Assembly: GCF_040412425.1 (NCBI RefSeq) | Contig: NC_089766.1 | Coordinates: 17,459,508-17,523,507, forward strand | Direction of reading: 5' to 3' | From: Macrobrachium rosenbergii | Lineage: Eukaryota; Arthropoda; Malacostraca; Decapoda; Palaemonidae | Length of the DNA: 64,000 nt | In this document: piece by piece, positions 40,266 to 50,370 of the stretch | How positions within the stretch are numbered: the stretch's first letter is position 1 | Layout: each line of letters opens with the position of its first letter | The notes under the pieces: generated by a model | Seen by the model: the letters and a program-made list of their open reading frames with translations, nothing else | Told to the model about the DNA's origin: nothing | Databases searched by the model: none | Position numbers and translations under genes: made by a program

Positions 40266-40365
40266 AAGCAGGAGGTGAAATGTGTAACAGTCCCGGATGA
40301 GTAGTCAGAAATGGTGGGCCAAGGAATGTATAATGACACCCAAAGGAGAAACTGAGAGGACCGCA

Positions 40366-40658
40366 AGAGTTAGGCCAAAGACCAAGCGCTGGGACCTACG
40401 TGGTCATTCAGCACTGAAAGAAAATTGGGAGTAAGGAAAGTTTGAAAGTGGAAAAACTCGCAGTTGCAATATGAATCAATTGTTAATAGAGGGTGAAAAG
40501 TAAGATGGAAGAAAGAGAATATGAACGGAGGTATAGTACTGTAAAAGGAACGAAAGGGGTTGCAGCTAGGGGCCGAAGGCACGCTGCAAAGAACCTTAAG
40601 TAATGACTACAGTGCACCGCGTGAGGTACGCTGATGGCACTAAACCCCCACGGGGGCA
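40366..40658 (+). mobile_element. SINE-like family A, copy A6
   Basis: From AGTTAGGCCAAAGACCAAGC through GTGGTCATTCAGCACTGAAA to CACTAAACCCCCACGGGGG. Confidence 0.85.
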
Positions 40659-41323
40659 AGGGCCAACGAAGGCAGAGGCCCAAGGAATGCCGCGGTACCT
40701 CCTCGCATGACAAGCACCAATTCATGAACAGATGTAAAGAAGTTTGACTGACGTCTGCTGTACGATAAGGCAGCTCCTGCTTTTCCCCATCTCCCCTTCA
40801 CGGCCCCCCACCCCGTGTGAACAATGCTTCTAACGTACTTATAACCCCTTCCCCCGCCTCCTTTTCCCCCCTTTCTATGGCAGAGCACGCGACGGCTTTT
40901 ATCCACATCCGCATTATTAACAGGGTCCTTTTTCATAAGGCACAATGTCAAGAGTCAAGATCGACAAACATTGTTTGGTAAATAATAAAGCAAGCTTTAA
41001 TTGTATGCCCTTCAAAAATGAGAATAAAACAGGTAGCCTGAACATTTCTATAACAGAAAGTTATGGATCCATATAATGAAAAGTCTCAGTAACAACAGAT
41101 TCATTACATTAAGCCTGCCCCATTAAACGTAATTACACGCAAATAACAATGCCCCAAAATGAATACAAATCTTAGCGTGTTCTCAAATGAAACCACTGCG
41201 ACACAAAGCATAAAACTCAAACCCTGCATACATACTGTACATTTCTCGCATCTTTGAATTCCCTTCATCTTTTTTTCTATATTCAGATCCGGTGGCACAA
41301 CAATTTAGCCTTACAGGATTGGT

Positions 41324-41622
41324 ACATAGATTTTAGGCCAAAGGCCCAGTGCTGGGACCTATGATGTCATTCAGCGCTGAGAGGGAAATTGAGAGTAAAA
41401 AGGTTGAAAGGTGTAACAGGAGGGAAACCTCGCAGTTGCACTATGAAACAACTGTTAAGAGAGGGTGAAAAGTAAGATGAAAGAAGTAGAATATGAACGG
41501 TGGTAGAGTAAAAGGAATGAGAGGGGTTGCAGCTAGGAACCGAAGGGACGTTGCAAAGATCCTGAAGTGGTGCCTACAGTGCACCGCGTGAGGTGCATCA
41601 GCGGCATTACCCCCTGCAGGTC
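41324..41622 (+). mobile_element. SINE-like family A, copy A7
   Basis: From ACATAGATTTTAGGCCAAAGG through ATGATGTCATTCAGCGCTGA to CATTACCCCCTGCAGG. Near full length. Confidence 0.85.
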
Positions 41623-41734
41623 TTGGCTTACAAGCTTCAAAACTTCCATTTCGATAAACTTTGATATGAAGAACAAGAATGCAACCGAGTAGTTTTCAAT
41701 AAATATCAAGCAACCTATAATAACAAATTCCTAG

Positions 41735-41965
41735 AGGATCTGATCTGGTTTGCCCTTCCCCGGGTGACAGGACGTAGCCACCCACCATCTGCAAACCGGT
41801 TTGTCCACCCCGGGTGGGGGCGGGGTAGGTAGGGGATCGGGAGGGTAAGGGAGACATCCACCCTCCTCCTGCAAACCTGTTTGTCCGCCCAAGGTGGGGG
41901 CAGGGTAGGTAGGGGATCGGGAGGGTAGGGGAGACAGCAGCCCCGAGTTGCAGTGCGCGCCGACA
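41735..41965 (-). mobile_element. GC-rich repeat with two ~110-bp subunits (family E)
   Basis: Two direct subunits built on CAAACCGGTTTGTCCACCCC / GGGTGGGGGCGGGGTAGGTA / GGGGATCGGGAGGGTAAGGG. The same family occurs at 58308-58400 and 60378-60610 (opposite strand), where it ends in AAGATCCACTCG followed by (TTATTA)n. The strand assigned here is the one on which the (TTA) tail is 3'. The class is unknown. Confidence 0.75.
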
Positions 41966-42182
41966 AGCTCGTTTATCAATAATGAATGGTCGTAATGAAA
42001 ACCATACGTCATTGATCAATGGCCTCAAGGTTTTTAACATCTGGTTTAGCCTCAAAATCTCTGAATATCTGATATATATTCATCATAAATTCGTCCTTTA
42101 CGACACCAATCACCAGAAACAGTGATTTAATGCATTATTGACATCTCTAAAATTACTCTTCGATAAGCTGACAAATGAAACT

Positions 42183-42216
42183 GTATTATTATTATTATAT
42201 TATTATTATTATTATT
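42183..42216. repeat. (ATT)n microsatellite
   Basis: Trinucleotide run immediately after the point where the PLE-A ORF fragment stops being recognisable. Confidence 0.9.
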
Positions 42217-42524
42217 TGAAGGGAGTAGACCCTCTTTTAAACAGGTCTTATTAAAAAGGATGGCTGTATTATGCGAATTTATCTTATATAGCGTCTTTTC
42301 TATCCTCCTTATGATTCGCTTTTCAGGCTCAGCGATGTTAGTCAGTAACTGGCCGATATTCATGTTGGAAAAGGACAGTGTGCGGAATATTGGAAGTCTT
42401 TTATTAAAATATCCAATCAGAAATCGTTCGTCTGGGTTCAGGTTCTATTGTAGGTACCGTCGACATGTTTCGACCAGCTCGTTGGTCATCCTCTGGACGT
42501 GGTTGCAGAAGGTCTGAAGAAACG
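42217..42524 (-). mobile_element. Penelope-like element A: terminal repeat with hammerhead-like motif plus 5' end of the ORF (second tandem unit)
   Basis: On the minus strand, TTCTTCAGACCTTCTGCAAC opens a terminal repeat that contains a hammerhead-like fold (42458-42499), followed about 95 bases on by ATG (42363-42361) and a 50-codon frame: MNIGQLLTNIAEPEKRIIR, LEKTLYKINSHN-type helix, then FNKTCLKEGLLPS. The EK..Y.I...HN..LFNKTC...LLP pattern is what I know of the N terminus of Penelope-like reverse transcriptases. The ORF is cut off by (ATT)n. The same 270 bp occurs inverted at 50371-50648. Confidence 0.7.
42458..42499 (-). ncRNA. Hammerhead-ribozyme-like motif in the PLE-A terminal repeat (copy 1)
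   Basis: Minus strand, in order: stem I CGTC; core CAGAGGAT; stem II GACCA-ACGAGC-TGGTC; GAA; self-complementary stem III ACATGT; C at the expected cleavage position; stem I partner GACG. The hammerhead core consensus is CUGANGA ... GAA; here the first part has A for U4 and one extra U. Penelope-like elements are known to carry hammerheads with very short palindromic stem III that act as dimers, so location and layout fit. The altered core suggests reduced or lost activity. Confidence 0.55.
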
Positions 42525-43354
42525 GTACGGTACATAAGGACAGGGAAGAGGGGAATGGGGGAGAAGGAGGAGTACCCCTGGATACAATCCAGTTTAAACC
42601 TCCTGGTAGGTACTCGGAATGGGAAGGGAGGAAGAAAAGGTGGGGAAAGTGAAGTACAGTAGGAGAGGAATCGTGAGGGGCAGACCCTCTTCCGAAGTTG
42701 AATGATGATTTAGTCACCATACCAGAACAAGACAGAGAGGAAAGGTCCAAACAAGGGACGGCTGAAGAGGATGGAATCTGAGGGCTCGTTGACAGGCTGC
42801 TATAAATGATAGTGAATGTTACTGATAGATGCCGCTGCTATAAATGATAGTGAATGTTACTGATGATTTGCAAATAAATGATTTTTTTTTTTTTTTAGAT
42901 GATTAATGATAGTGAAAGTGATGTTAACTTATCCTTCTATAGAGAGATGATGATGATGGTGAGAGTGAAAGTGATGTTAACTTATCCTTCTATAGAGAGA
43001 TGATGGTGATGGTGAGAGTGAAATGAAATGGGTCACAGTTGATCCTTGGCTCTAGTCTTCTCCACCAGTAATGGTCTCTGACTCGATTGTTGGTGAGTTC
43101 CCTTGTTGTATTGTACAGGTCTTCATCCTCAGTATTTAATTTATCCCAGGTTTTTTGTCCAAGCCTGTGGAACCTGACATTAAGAGGCTCTAGTTTTGAG
43201 CGATTATGTAAGTCCCTTATTGTATTAAAATAGGGAGGTTTTTCTCTATAAGCTTGCCTCAAAGCTTTGTTTTGTATAACTTGCATTTTGCTGAGTGATG
43301 TCTTGCTCAGTGCACCAAATACAATGGCCGGATATTCCAATTGTGGCCTTGCTA
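42525..43354 (-). mobile_element. Inserted segment carrying the 3' end of a Jockey-type LINE
   Basis: Flanked by an 11-bp direct repeat CTGAAGAAACG (42514-42524 and 43355-43365). The minus-strand frame 43340-42990 encodes a reverse-transcriptase C-terminal tail: YPAIVFGALSKTSLSKMQVI, QNKALRQAY, then LHNRSKLEPLNVRFHRLGQK; QNKALR followed by a two-helix tail is characteristic of Jockey/CR1-like LINE polyproteins. The rest of the insert is non-coding, with a 40-bp direct duplication (GATAGTGAATGTTACTGAT, GTGATGTTAACTTATCCTTC). There is no clean poly(A) at its left end, which is a weakness of the simple insertion model. Confidence 0.6.
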
Positions 43355-43365
43355 CTGAAGAAACG

Positions 43366-43549
43366 AGGTGCTCGGGTTGGTATTTATAGGGGAGGTCTTG
43401 ATCGGTGCTGAATTATGATTGGCTGCCTGGGGCATGTACCCTCGGGCGGAGCCTTCTCCAAGTTCTGTTTTCATCTTGCATGCGAGCGGCGTTGTAGTGC
43501 TGAGGATGAAGAGAAGAATTTCGATCCTCGGATGCCGAATTTTGATTTG
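43366..43549 (-). mobile_element. PLE-A 3' untranslated/terminal repeat segment
   Basis: Lies between the stop of the GIY-YIG relic and the CTGAAGAAACG direct repeat. Its minus-strand end reads CCCGAGCACCTCGTTTCTTC, and ACCTCGTTTCTTCAG reappears at 50370-50384 directly followed by the rest of the terminal repeat, which indicates the uninterrupted arrangement. Confidence 0.55.
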
Positions 43550-43900
43550 CTAAACGCTATGGGGATCGCTCGGTGCGTGTCTCCTGGCTGCCGTGGGGAG
43601 GAGAAAGGTTTCTTGCGTAATGTTGAGTGTTGGTTTCTCCTTCCCAATGTGCAATGCTTCCAAGAGGCGTGGCGGCGGTGGTCGGTAATTTGGTCAATTA
43701 CTTCGATGTTCGTGATTATGTCTTTTTTCTTGCTATTCTCTGGTTATGGACGGTCCTGGCATGATTAAAGATAGCCCCCTCTTGGGCGCGGCAGGAAATC
43801 CTTTTTGGAGAAACGCATGGTGGTCATACCGATGTAAGAACCGAGGCATCCTCGGACGGGCATGAGTACCGGTATGCCACGTTGGTTTTCTTCAAGGGGT
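43550..43900 (-). pseudogene. Penelope-like element A: GIY-YIG endonuclease domain relic (first tandem unit)
   Basis: Minus-strand pieces in three frames give, in order, NVAYRYSCPSEDA (the GIY-like strand), SYIGMTTMR (the YIG strand), KRISCRAQEGAIFNHARTVH (Arg and His region), IEVIDQITDHRR and RLLEALHIGKEKPTLNITQ (catalytic Glu and terminal Asn), then a stop at 43552-43550. This is the C-terminal GIY-YIG endonuclease of Penelope-like retroelements, which nicks the target for reverse transcription. At least three frameshifts and a TAA break it, so it is inactive. Upstream on the minus strand (to about 44320) lies Gln-rich and unclear sequence that may be the rest of the element. Confidence 0.75.
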
Positions 43901-43974
43901 CCTGCTGAGGGGGCTGGGTTGTTGCGCATAACCAGGCTGCTCGTCTTTCTGCTGAGGACCTGCCTGCTTGCCTG

Positions 43975-44100
43975 CTTCTGCTGCTGCTGCTGCCACTGCT
44001 GCTGACCTGCTGCTGCTGCTGCTGCTGCTGTTGCTGCACTGCCTCTGCCCTGCTGACTGCTTGTAAGGGCTGCCCTGCTGCTGCTCCTGCCGTGCACGCC
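43975..44100. repeat. (CTG)n-rich low-complexity stretch
   Basis: Imperfect CTG/CAG runs. The minus-strand reading is poly-Gln/Ala/Ser, inserted in or adjacent to the PLE-A relic. It may be an expansion within the old element linker. Confidence 0.75.
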
Positions 44101-44707
44101 ACTGAAGGGCGTCTTCAGAGCCTTCTGCAGAAGGCTCAACCTATATATTTGGCTGGTTTACAGCTCCTTCTATAAGAAAGAATAAAATTACTGACACTAA
44201 CTTTTCTACTAACTAGACTCTCCTGTGGAACATCTGGTAGCCGTTGTGGTCTTAAAACTCCAGTTGAAGCAGGAATAAAGAGTCGAAATCTTCCACTCTC
44301 GCCGTCTGTGGCAAGTGGCACAGGACCGTTAGGCTTGGCGCCTATAAGCCAAGTGTAGAGATAGGATAGGAATACGACGGAGAAAGAGTAAGTTTTAAAA
44401 ATAAACTAGTGTAAGAGTTTGATTACCCTCAAAGCCCTGACTGTAGGACTTGACTGCTGGGTCGTCTTAGTGCTCCAAGAGCAGTAAGGGGAATCCCCAG
44501 CTGCAACTGCTGCAGTCAGTACATAGCTACTGATAGGATAGATAGGGCCTCCCCATCCTCATAATTATAACATTTGAATTTCAGGTTCTTTTTTAACTCA
44601 TATTTCTACTCCAAGTATAACTTGTCTGGGGCCTTAGGGCTTAAAGGGTTGGACAACCCGACCAGTCACACTGTCTGTCTCTCCCTTCCCCCTTCTTACG
44701 ACTTGGA

Positions 44708-46163
44708 ATGACTCTGGAAATGGATACCCAAACGAACCCCACCACCATGGAAACCGGAACCGGAACTGAAGAAGGACGTAGGAAAAGAACCAATGAACAG
44801 GATGAAGATGGAAACCAAGACTGGCAAATAGCACAGTCTAAAAGAACAAAAAGGCACGGTAAAAGAATCACGATCAGCGAACACGAGGAAACCAACCCAA
44901 CAACATCAACTAGAGCCAACCAAGCAAGGAATGAGAACCAGCCAAAACCAACTTACTTCAGGGTCCTTGCAAGTAACCCCACTGAGGCTTACAGAGCTGT
45001 AGCGGACTTCGAAAGAAAGAATAAAAACCTAAAAATGCTGGCAAGACCCAATAAGCAGGGACACTGGACAATCTCAACAAGAGATCAAAAGGCCTTATCC
45101 ATCCTAAGGAACACCTCGGCCATCAACCTTAAAGAACTAAAAGAAGAAGACAGAATCAAAAAAGCAGTTGTTGTCGGCTACCCATTTGAACTACATGAAA
45201 GCCGAATAAAAGAACTGGAATATGTAACTGCTGCGGAAAGAATGAAAAATAAGCAAGGCAGCCTGACGAAAACAATCCTGGTAACTTTCGTAGGAAAAAT
45301 CCCAGAGAAAAATAGACCTGGGAATCTTTGGAAAATATACCACAAAACCTACTACCCTGAACCTCTCAGATGCTACAAATGTCAGAAATTTGGGCATCAA
45401 GGCTCAATGCATATCTCAGGTAGAGATATGTGCAGTATGCAACAAGAGGCACCCGACTGAAGAGTGCATAAACAAACATAAAGCTGGAGAACCAACCACA
45501 CCCAGGTGCTCAAATTGCCACCTCAAACATACCGCTATGGCCTGGGGTTGCCCAGCAAGACTGGCTATAGTAAAGGCTGCTCTTCCAAAGGAACCAGAAG
45601 GGCAAAGAAGTAGATCTAGGGAAGAAACCTCCCCAAACCCCAGCCCCGTAAAAGGTTCTACACGAGGGCAGAACTGGAACAGTCCAGAAGAGATTTCAGC
45701 CGAAACAGGAAAAGAACACCGTCCAGACCAGCTACAAATACACGGCAAGCACCAAAACCTCTGCCGAGAACAATGTGGCTCAAAACGGCCGAGCTAAAGG
45801 AGAAGCTTACAAACTTCTCCACCAGCATCATCCAGAATGGCATGGACATAGAAGCCATCAAAACAGGGATAGAAGAACTATTAAAAGCCTTCTCAAGGGT
45901 AATTCCATGTCCCCCTCCCCCTCTACCGCTATGCAGGAGACAGCCCCGCGGCTGCAACAAATCCCTCCCCAACACCCTCATCCCAACATACCACCTCCCC
46001 CCATGATCCTACACCTTCCTCATCCACCAAACCCCAAAACCTCACCCCTCTCCCCTCACATTCATCATCTTCATCAAATACGGTAGATGATAACTCCATC
46101 ACTTTTTGCACCAAGAGACCCCAGGCGCTTCTCCTAACGTACAACAATGCTGAAGATAATTAA
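44708..46163 (+). pseudogene. LINE ORF1: gag-like protein with three zinc knuckles (frameshifted)
   Basis: The ORF1 protein of such LINEs binds the element RNA. Reading starts at ATG 44708: an acidic/basic N terminus, then PTYFRVLASNPTEAYRAVAD (RNA-recognition-like part), the conserved VVVGYPFELHESRIKELEYV strand region, and zinc knuckles C-Y-K-C-(4)-H, CAVCNKRHPTEEC and CSNCHLKHTAMAWGC. A frameshift at about 45395-45405 splits the first knuckle (frame 44708 to frame 45390). The C-terminal helix MWLKTAELKEKLTNFSTSII is in another frame (45773), and the last codons ...NAEDN end at a TAA at 46161-46163, overlapping the ORF2 start by 17 bases. At least three frame changes are needed. Similar in layout to ORF1 of Jockey and I elements. 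Confidence 0.8.
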
Positions 46164-49100
46164 CTGGAATGCTGATGGAGTGAGGCCTAAAACAGCTACA
46201 CTTATTGCAGTCTGCAAAACAGAAAATGTAGACATCATCCTACTTCAGGAAACCCGTCTAAAAACAGGAACTAAGTTTAGAATAGCTGGGTATAATGCCT
46301 ATACAACTCCAGACACAACTCCAGACATAGGCACTGACAGGGGACTGGCTATTCTCATCAAGAATACAATCCCAGCAGTAAGAGTACACAATCCGATCCC
46401 CTGCGGAGAGAATGTGGAGAGCATGGCAATTAGAATAACTCTGCAAAACCAGAGACTAGACATATACAATCTCTACAGGAAAATAAATAGAGAAAGCCCA
46501 GGAGAACTACAACTGACGCAGCTCTTCGCCCATGCAACTGACACACCTACAATAATATGTGGGGACTTCAACGCACATCATCCCCTACTATCTTCCCGAC
46601 AATCACTAACCAGGCAGGGGAACACGTAGCTTACTCTCTGGAGGAATTTGAGGGAGTCGCACTGCTCAACACAGGGCAATCCACACATATAAGAGGAGGC
46701 AGATTAGATCTAACATTTGCCACAACGACAATCAGGCACCTTACAAGATGGCAAGTGCATCCCACATTAGTCAGCGACCACTTTGCAACAATGACAGAAT
46801 TGGAAATGCAACAACTACCTCCAATACCGCCACCTCCACCAAGATGGAATCAAGACTTGGCAAACTGGGTTATTTTCAGACTAGCACTTGAAGAATGGGC
46901 AGCACAGTACACGCCCCAGAGGATATAGACCAACTAGAAAAAGACCTAGTTGATGCCATACATAATGCAGCAAATAAAGCAATGCCAATAAAGACAGCTC
47001 AGAGGAACTACAGCTACAAAGACTCCTGGTACTACTGCCAAGAGGTAAGACAGCTGAAAACCCTATTAAACAGAGTGACAAAGATCTACAGAAGAAGAGC
47101 AACAGCTGAAAACAGAGAGTTGCTACAAACAGTCAAAAATGACGTCCATCAGAGGCTCCAGGAAATAAGAATTGAAAAATGGCTGGAATGGTGTGCTAAA
47201 CTATCAGAGCACACATCCCTTTCAGAACTATGGAAATGGCTGAACAGAGTAGCCGGAAAAAGAAGTCAGCGATAGCAACTCACCCTCAACCTCTAGAAGA
47301 AGCAGAGAGACTAGCAACGTCCTTTGCTAACAGGACAAAATCTGACAATCTCTCTCTCTCCTGAAACCAGAAGACGACAGGATCAGCTTGCACCGATCAG
47401 ATGGGAAGAAGTTAACGAGGCTTGCTTCACACCAGATGACACGGACACCCCTTACACAGTAGAAGAACTAAGGGCAGTATACAAAACTGGCAAAGATACA
47501 GCACCAGGAGCAGACAGGATAACATACACAATGATAAGTAACATGGGTCCTGCAGGAGAAAACGCCTTCCTGAGGATCATGAACAAAACACATGCAGAGC
47601 ACACAAGACCGCAGACTTGGAGGCAACAAGACACAAAGCCAATTCCAAAACCTAAAGATCCAGACAACCTGAGACCCATAGCACTAGTCTCCTGCATGGA
47701 AAAAACTGGAGAGAAAATGGTGCTCAACAGGATAACATACAAAATTGGTCCTCTACACAAACAGCTATATGCATACCAACAAGGTGTAGGAACTACAGAG
47801 TGTCTGACAGATGTCCTCAGCTACATAAATCAAGGAAAGGCTGTAGTAGTCTTCATAGACTTTGAAAAAGCCTTCGAGCTAGCCAGTCCAGCAGCAGTAC
47901 TCCACTCACTGATGAAGAAAGGAGTCAAAGGACACCTTCTAGCCTGGACAAAAAACTATGTGCTAAGAAGACAGGCGAGGGTCAAATTCAGGGGTGATAT
48001 CCACCTTCCATGACTTGGAAAATGGCACACCACAGGGGAGGAATACTAAGTCCTCTCCTATTCAATATTCTCATGGAGAACCTAGCCTCACTGCAGCTTC
48101 CCGAAGGCGTAGAAATTTTCATATATGCTGACGATGTGTGCATAGTCGCAAGAGGACCTGTCAGAGTGCCTAGAATGCAAAGAGCCCTCAATGAAATCAG
48201 CAAAAAGTCGGAGGAACTAGGCCTCAAAATCAATATAAATAAGACAAAGGCCATGGCAGTAAAAGCACACAGACCACTCCAACCACTCACAATAGGAGCT
48301 GAACCGCTAGAGTGGGTGGACAAGTACATGTATCTGGGAATCATCCTAGACCAGCAACTAACCTTCAAGAACGAAATCAAATACCTGAAGGAAAGAGCAG
48401 AAGCAAGAACAGCAGCAATGAGATATATGTCATCTTTGAAGGATGGTGCAAATGAACATGTACAGAAAACGTACTATATGCTGCCCCCGCCCTGGTAAAG
48501 CTAACAGAGGCACAAAAGGAAACTCTAGAAGTAATACAGAACAAGGCAATGAGACTCATGCTTGGGGCACCAATGTGGACAAGACTGTGCAACCTCAGGC
48601 TTGAAACTAACATGCCAAAAGTAGAAGATAGGATTGCACAGAGAAATGCCAGTACAATGGCAAAAATCTTCCTCTCAGAGAGAGACTCAATCTCCAAGAC
48701 CAGAACAAAGGAGAACTAAATAAACATCCAGAGATTCTGGAGCCCGAACTCCTACGGAAAAGACCAAAGTGACAACATCAAGAGGTTAGATATGGCAGAG
48801 GCAATGCTGAACATGAGACCAGACACAGCGCAGGATGTGCAACATATCCCGCCCTGGAAAAGGGATTATGCAAAATTCCATTACACACACCTTCCCAGAG
48901 CAAAAGAAGACTGCTCAAGAGAGGAACTAAGAGCAGCAGCCACGAGTCTATCAGGAACACTGAAATCCTGGGGGCCCAAACATACTACACCGACGGCACT
49001 GTGGATCCAGAGAATAAAACTACTGGAGCAGCAGTATATTCAAACAATTTCCAAGCATGCTGGAGAACATCAAACTGTGCCTCAACAATGCAGACAGAAT

Positions 49101-49825
49101 TAGTAGCGATAAGACAGGCACTACTATACTCTCTGGAGAATGAGGAAGGACCCATCATCATCCACACTGACTCCAAATCCTCCATGCAGGCCTTGCAACA
49201 AATTAGAATTAAAGAGAACAAGGCCTTGCTGGCTGGGATCAAGTCACTGCTCTACCAGCACAGCGAAAGAGGAAGACCAGTCACTATGAACTGGATACCA
49301 AGTCACATAGCAATTCCAGGCAATGATAAAGCGGATGAACTAGCCAAGAGCACAAGGTACATTGACAGAGTGCAGATCCACATACAACCTGCACTACAAC
49401 AGATCAAAAATGCCATAAAACCGCTCATGAAAGCAAACATGCTGGAAGACCTACGGGCATGGACAGATCACTCCCCGACTGCCAGATGGTACAAATGGGC
49501 AACCGACCTAGTGCCTCCCCCCATAGACAGGCACACACCGAGAAAACTAGCTGTATGTATTCACAGACTAAGGCTAGGATACAGAGCCTGCTGGGAAATT
49601 GTTAACCCCAGTGTCAGACCATGTGAGCACTGTGAGGAAGAAACACAACAGCCTCTCCTACACTACCTGCTAGAATGCAGAGAGACAGCACTGCTCAGAG
49701 GCGAAGTACAAGCTGATGTAAACTCACCAGACGCAGCTAAAATAGCAGCAACACTTGCAAAGGCAATAGTCGAGGACATCGACACACATGCCCAGCTGCT
49801 AGTAAACTTACCGCCACCAAGATAG
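46147..49825 (+). pseudogene. LINE ORF2: APE endonuclease, reverse transcriptase, RNase H (frameshifted)
   Basis: Starts at ATG 46147 (MLKIINWNADGVRPK). Endonuclease motifs: INWNADGV, LLQETRL, RGLAILI, CGDFNAHHPL, RGGRLDLTF and LVSDHFA (46150-46800). Reverse transcriptase: PGADRITYTMI, RPIALVSCMEK, AYQQGVGTTECL, FIDFEKAFE (motif A, usual FD replaced by FE), GTPQG-GILSPLLFNIL across an indel, YADD at 48124-48135, YLGIILDQQLTF. RNase H: YTDG (48986), QTELVAIRQAL, IIHTDSKSSM and WIPSHIAIPGNDKADELA. C-terminal finger C-(2)-C-(8-9)-H-(4)-C near 49618-49680. Stop at 49823-49825. Frame changes at about 46590, 46880, 47270-47340, 48035, 48480 and 48960, plus an in-frame TAA at 48717-48719. The function would be target-primed reverse transcription; this copy cannot make an intact protein as written. 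Confidence 0.88.
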
Positions 49826-50370
49826 AACAATGCAATGAGAATACTTAAACTTCTCACTTTCTACTTTCCAGCTGAATTAAGTAATGTAATGTTAAGTGTG
49901 TTCAGAGTGGCACTGGCCACCAACTCACTTAACATGTACTTTCATACTACCACTACAAACTAACCAAGATGGCCCTCTTTAACTACCACCATCATCCTCC
50001 TCAACTCATCCCATCCCCTCACCGTAAGGCCCTATACACATCATCTCTGTCTTATTCCAACTAAACTACTCTACCACTAAGAATACTCTGCAGGGACTCT
50101 AGGGTTTAAAGGGTTGGACAACCCCACCTGCAATGTTTCTCTATTTTTCCTTCAAAGGCCTTACATCTTCAAACTACTACTATCCGTGACATGATGGCCC
50201 CCTCCCACTACAACCATCATCCTTCCTCCATCCACAACTGTCTCTACTACTAAATCTCTTTCACATTTCCTATAACAAATGACCTTCTGAAATTTTCAGA
50301 TCACCTACGGGCCAAACAAGGGAAAGGCCCGTGCCAACACAAGAGTTGGCTTAATACAATACAACAACAA
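49826..50370 (+). other. LINE 3' untranslated region
   Basis: Contains GTAATGTAATGTTAAGTGTG, pyrimidine-rich ACTACCACCATCATCC phrases occurring twice (49985 and 50205), the 19-bp motif shared with the 5'UTR (50106-50124), the phrase GGGAAAGGCCCGTGCC and a terminal hairpin with an ACA-rich tail. No open frame. Confidence 0.7.

Larger units (their letters stand above)
44630..50370 (+). mobile_element. Near full-length I/Jockey-superfamily LINE with RNase H, inactivated by frameshifts
   Basis: About 5.7 kb with the layout 5'UTR, ORF1 (CCHC gag-like), ORF2 (APE endonuclease, reverse transcriptase, RNase H, C-terminal CCHC) and a 3'UTR ending GCCAACACAAGAGTTGGC hairpin then TTAATACAATACAACAAC. 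RNase H after the reverse transcriptase points to the I-like group (I, Ingi, LOA, Nimb) rather than CR1 or RTE. A 19-bp motif TTAAAGGGTTGGACAACCC occurs in both the 5'UTR (44641) and the 3'UTR (50106). The left boundary is not fixed, as I could not find a target-site duplication. Confidence 0.85.

Noticed and set aside
39806..40366. 186-codon Pro/Leu/Ser-rich minus-strand frame
   Set aside because: Entirely within the purine-rich low-complexity tract.
41696..42055. Minus-strand Pro-rich frames of 83-119 codons
   Set aside because: Translations of the GC-rich family E repeat subunits.
43415..43768. 117-codon plus-strand frame with Cys/Trp-rich peptide
   Set aside because: Antisense shadow of the Penelope GIY-YIG relic and its 3' untranslated region.
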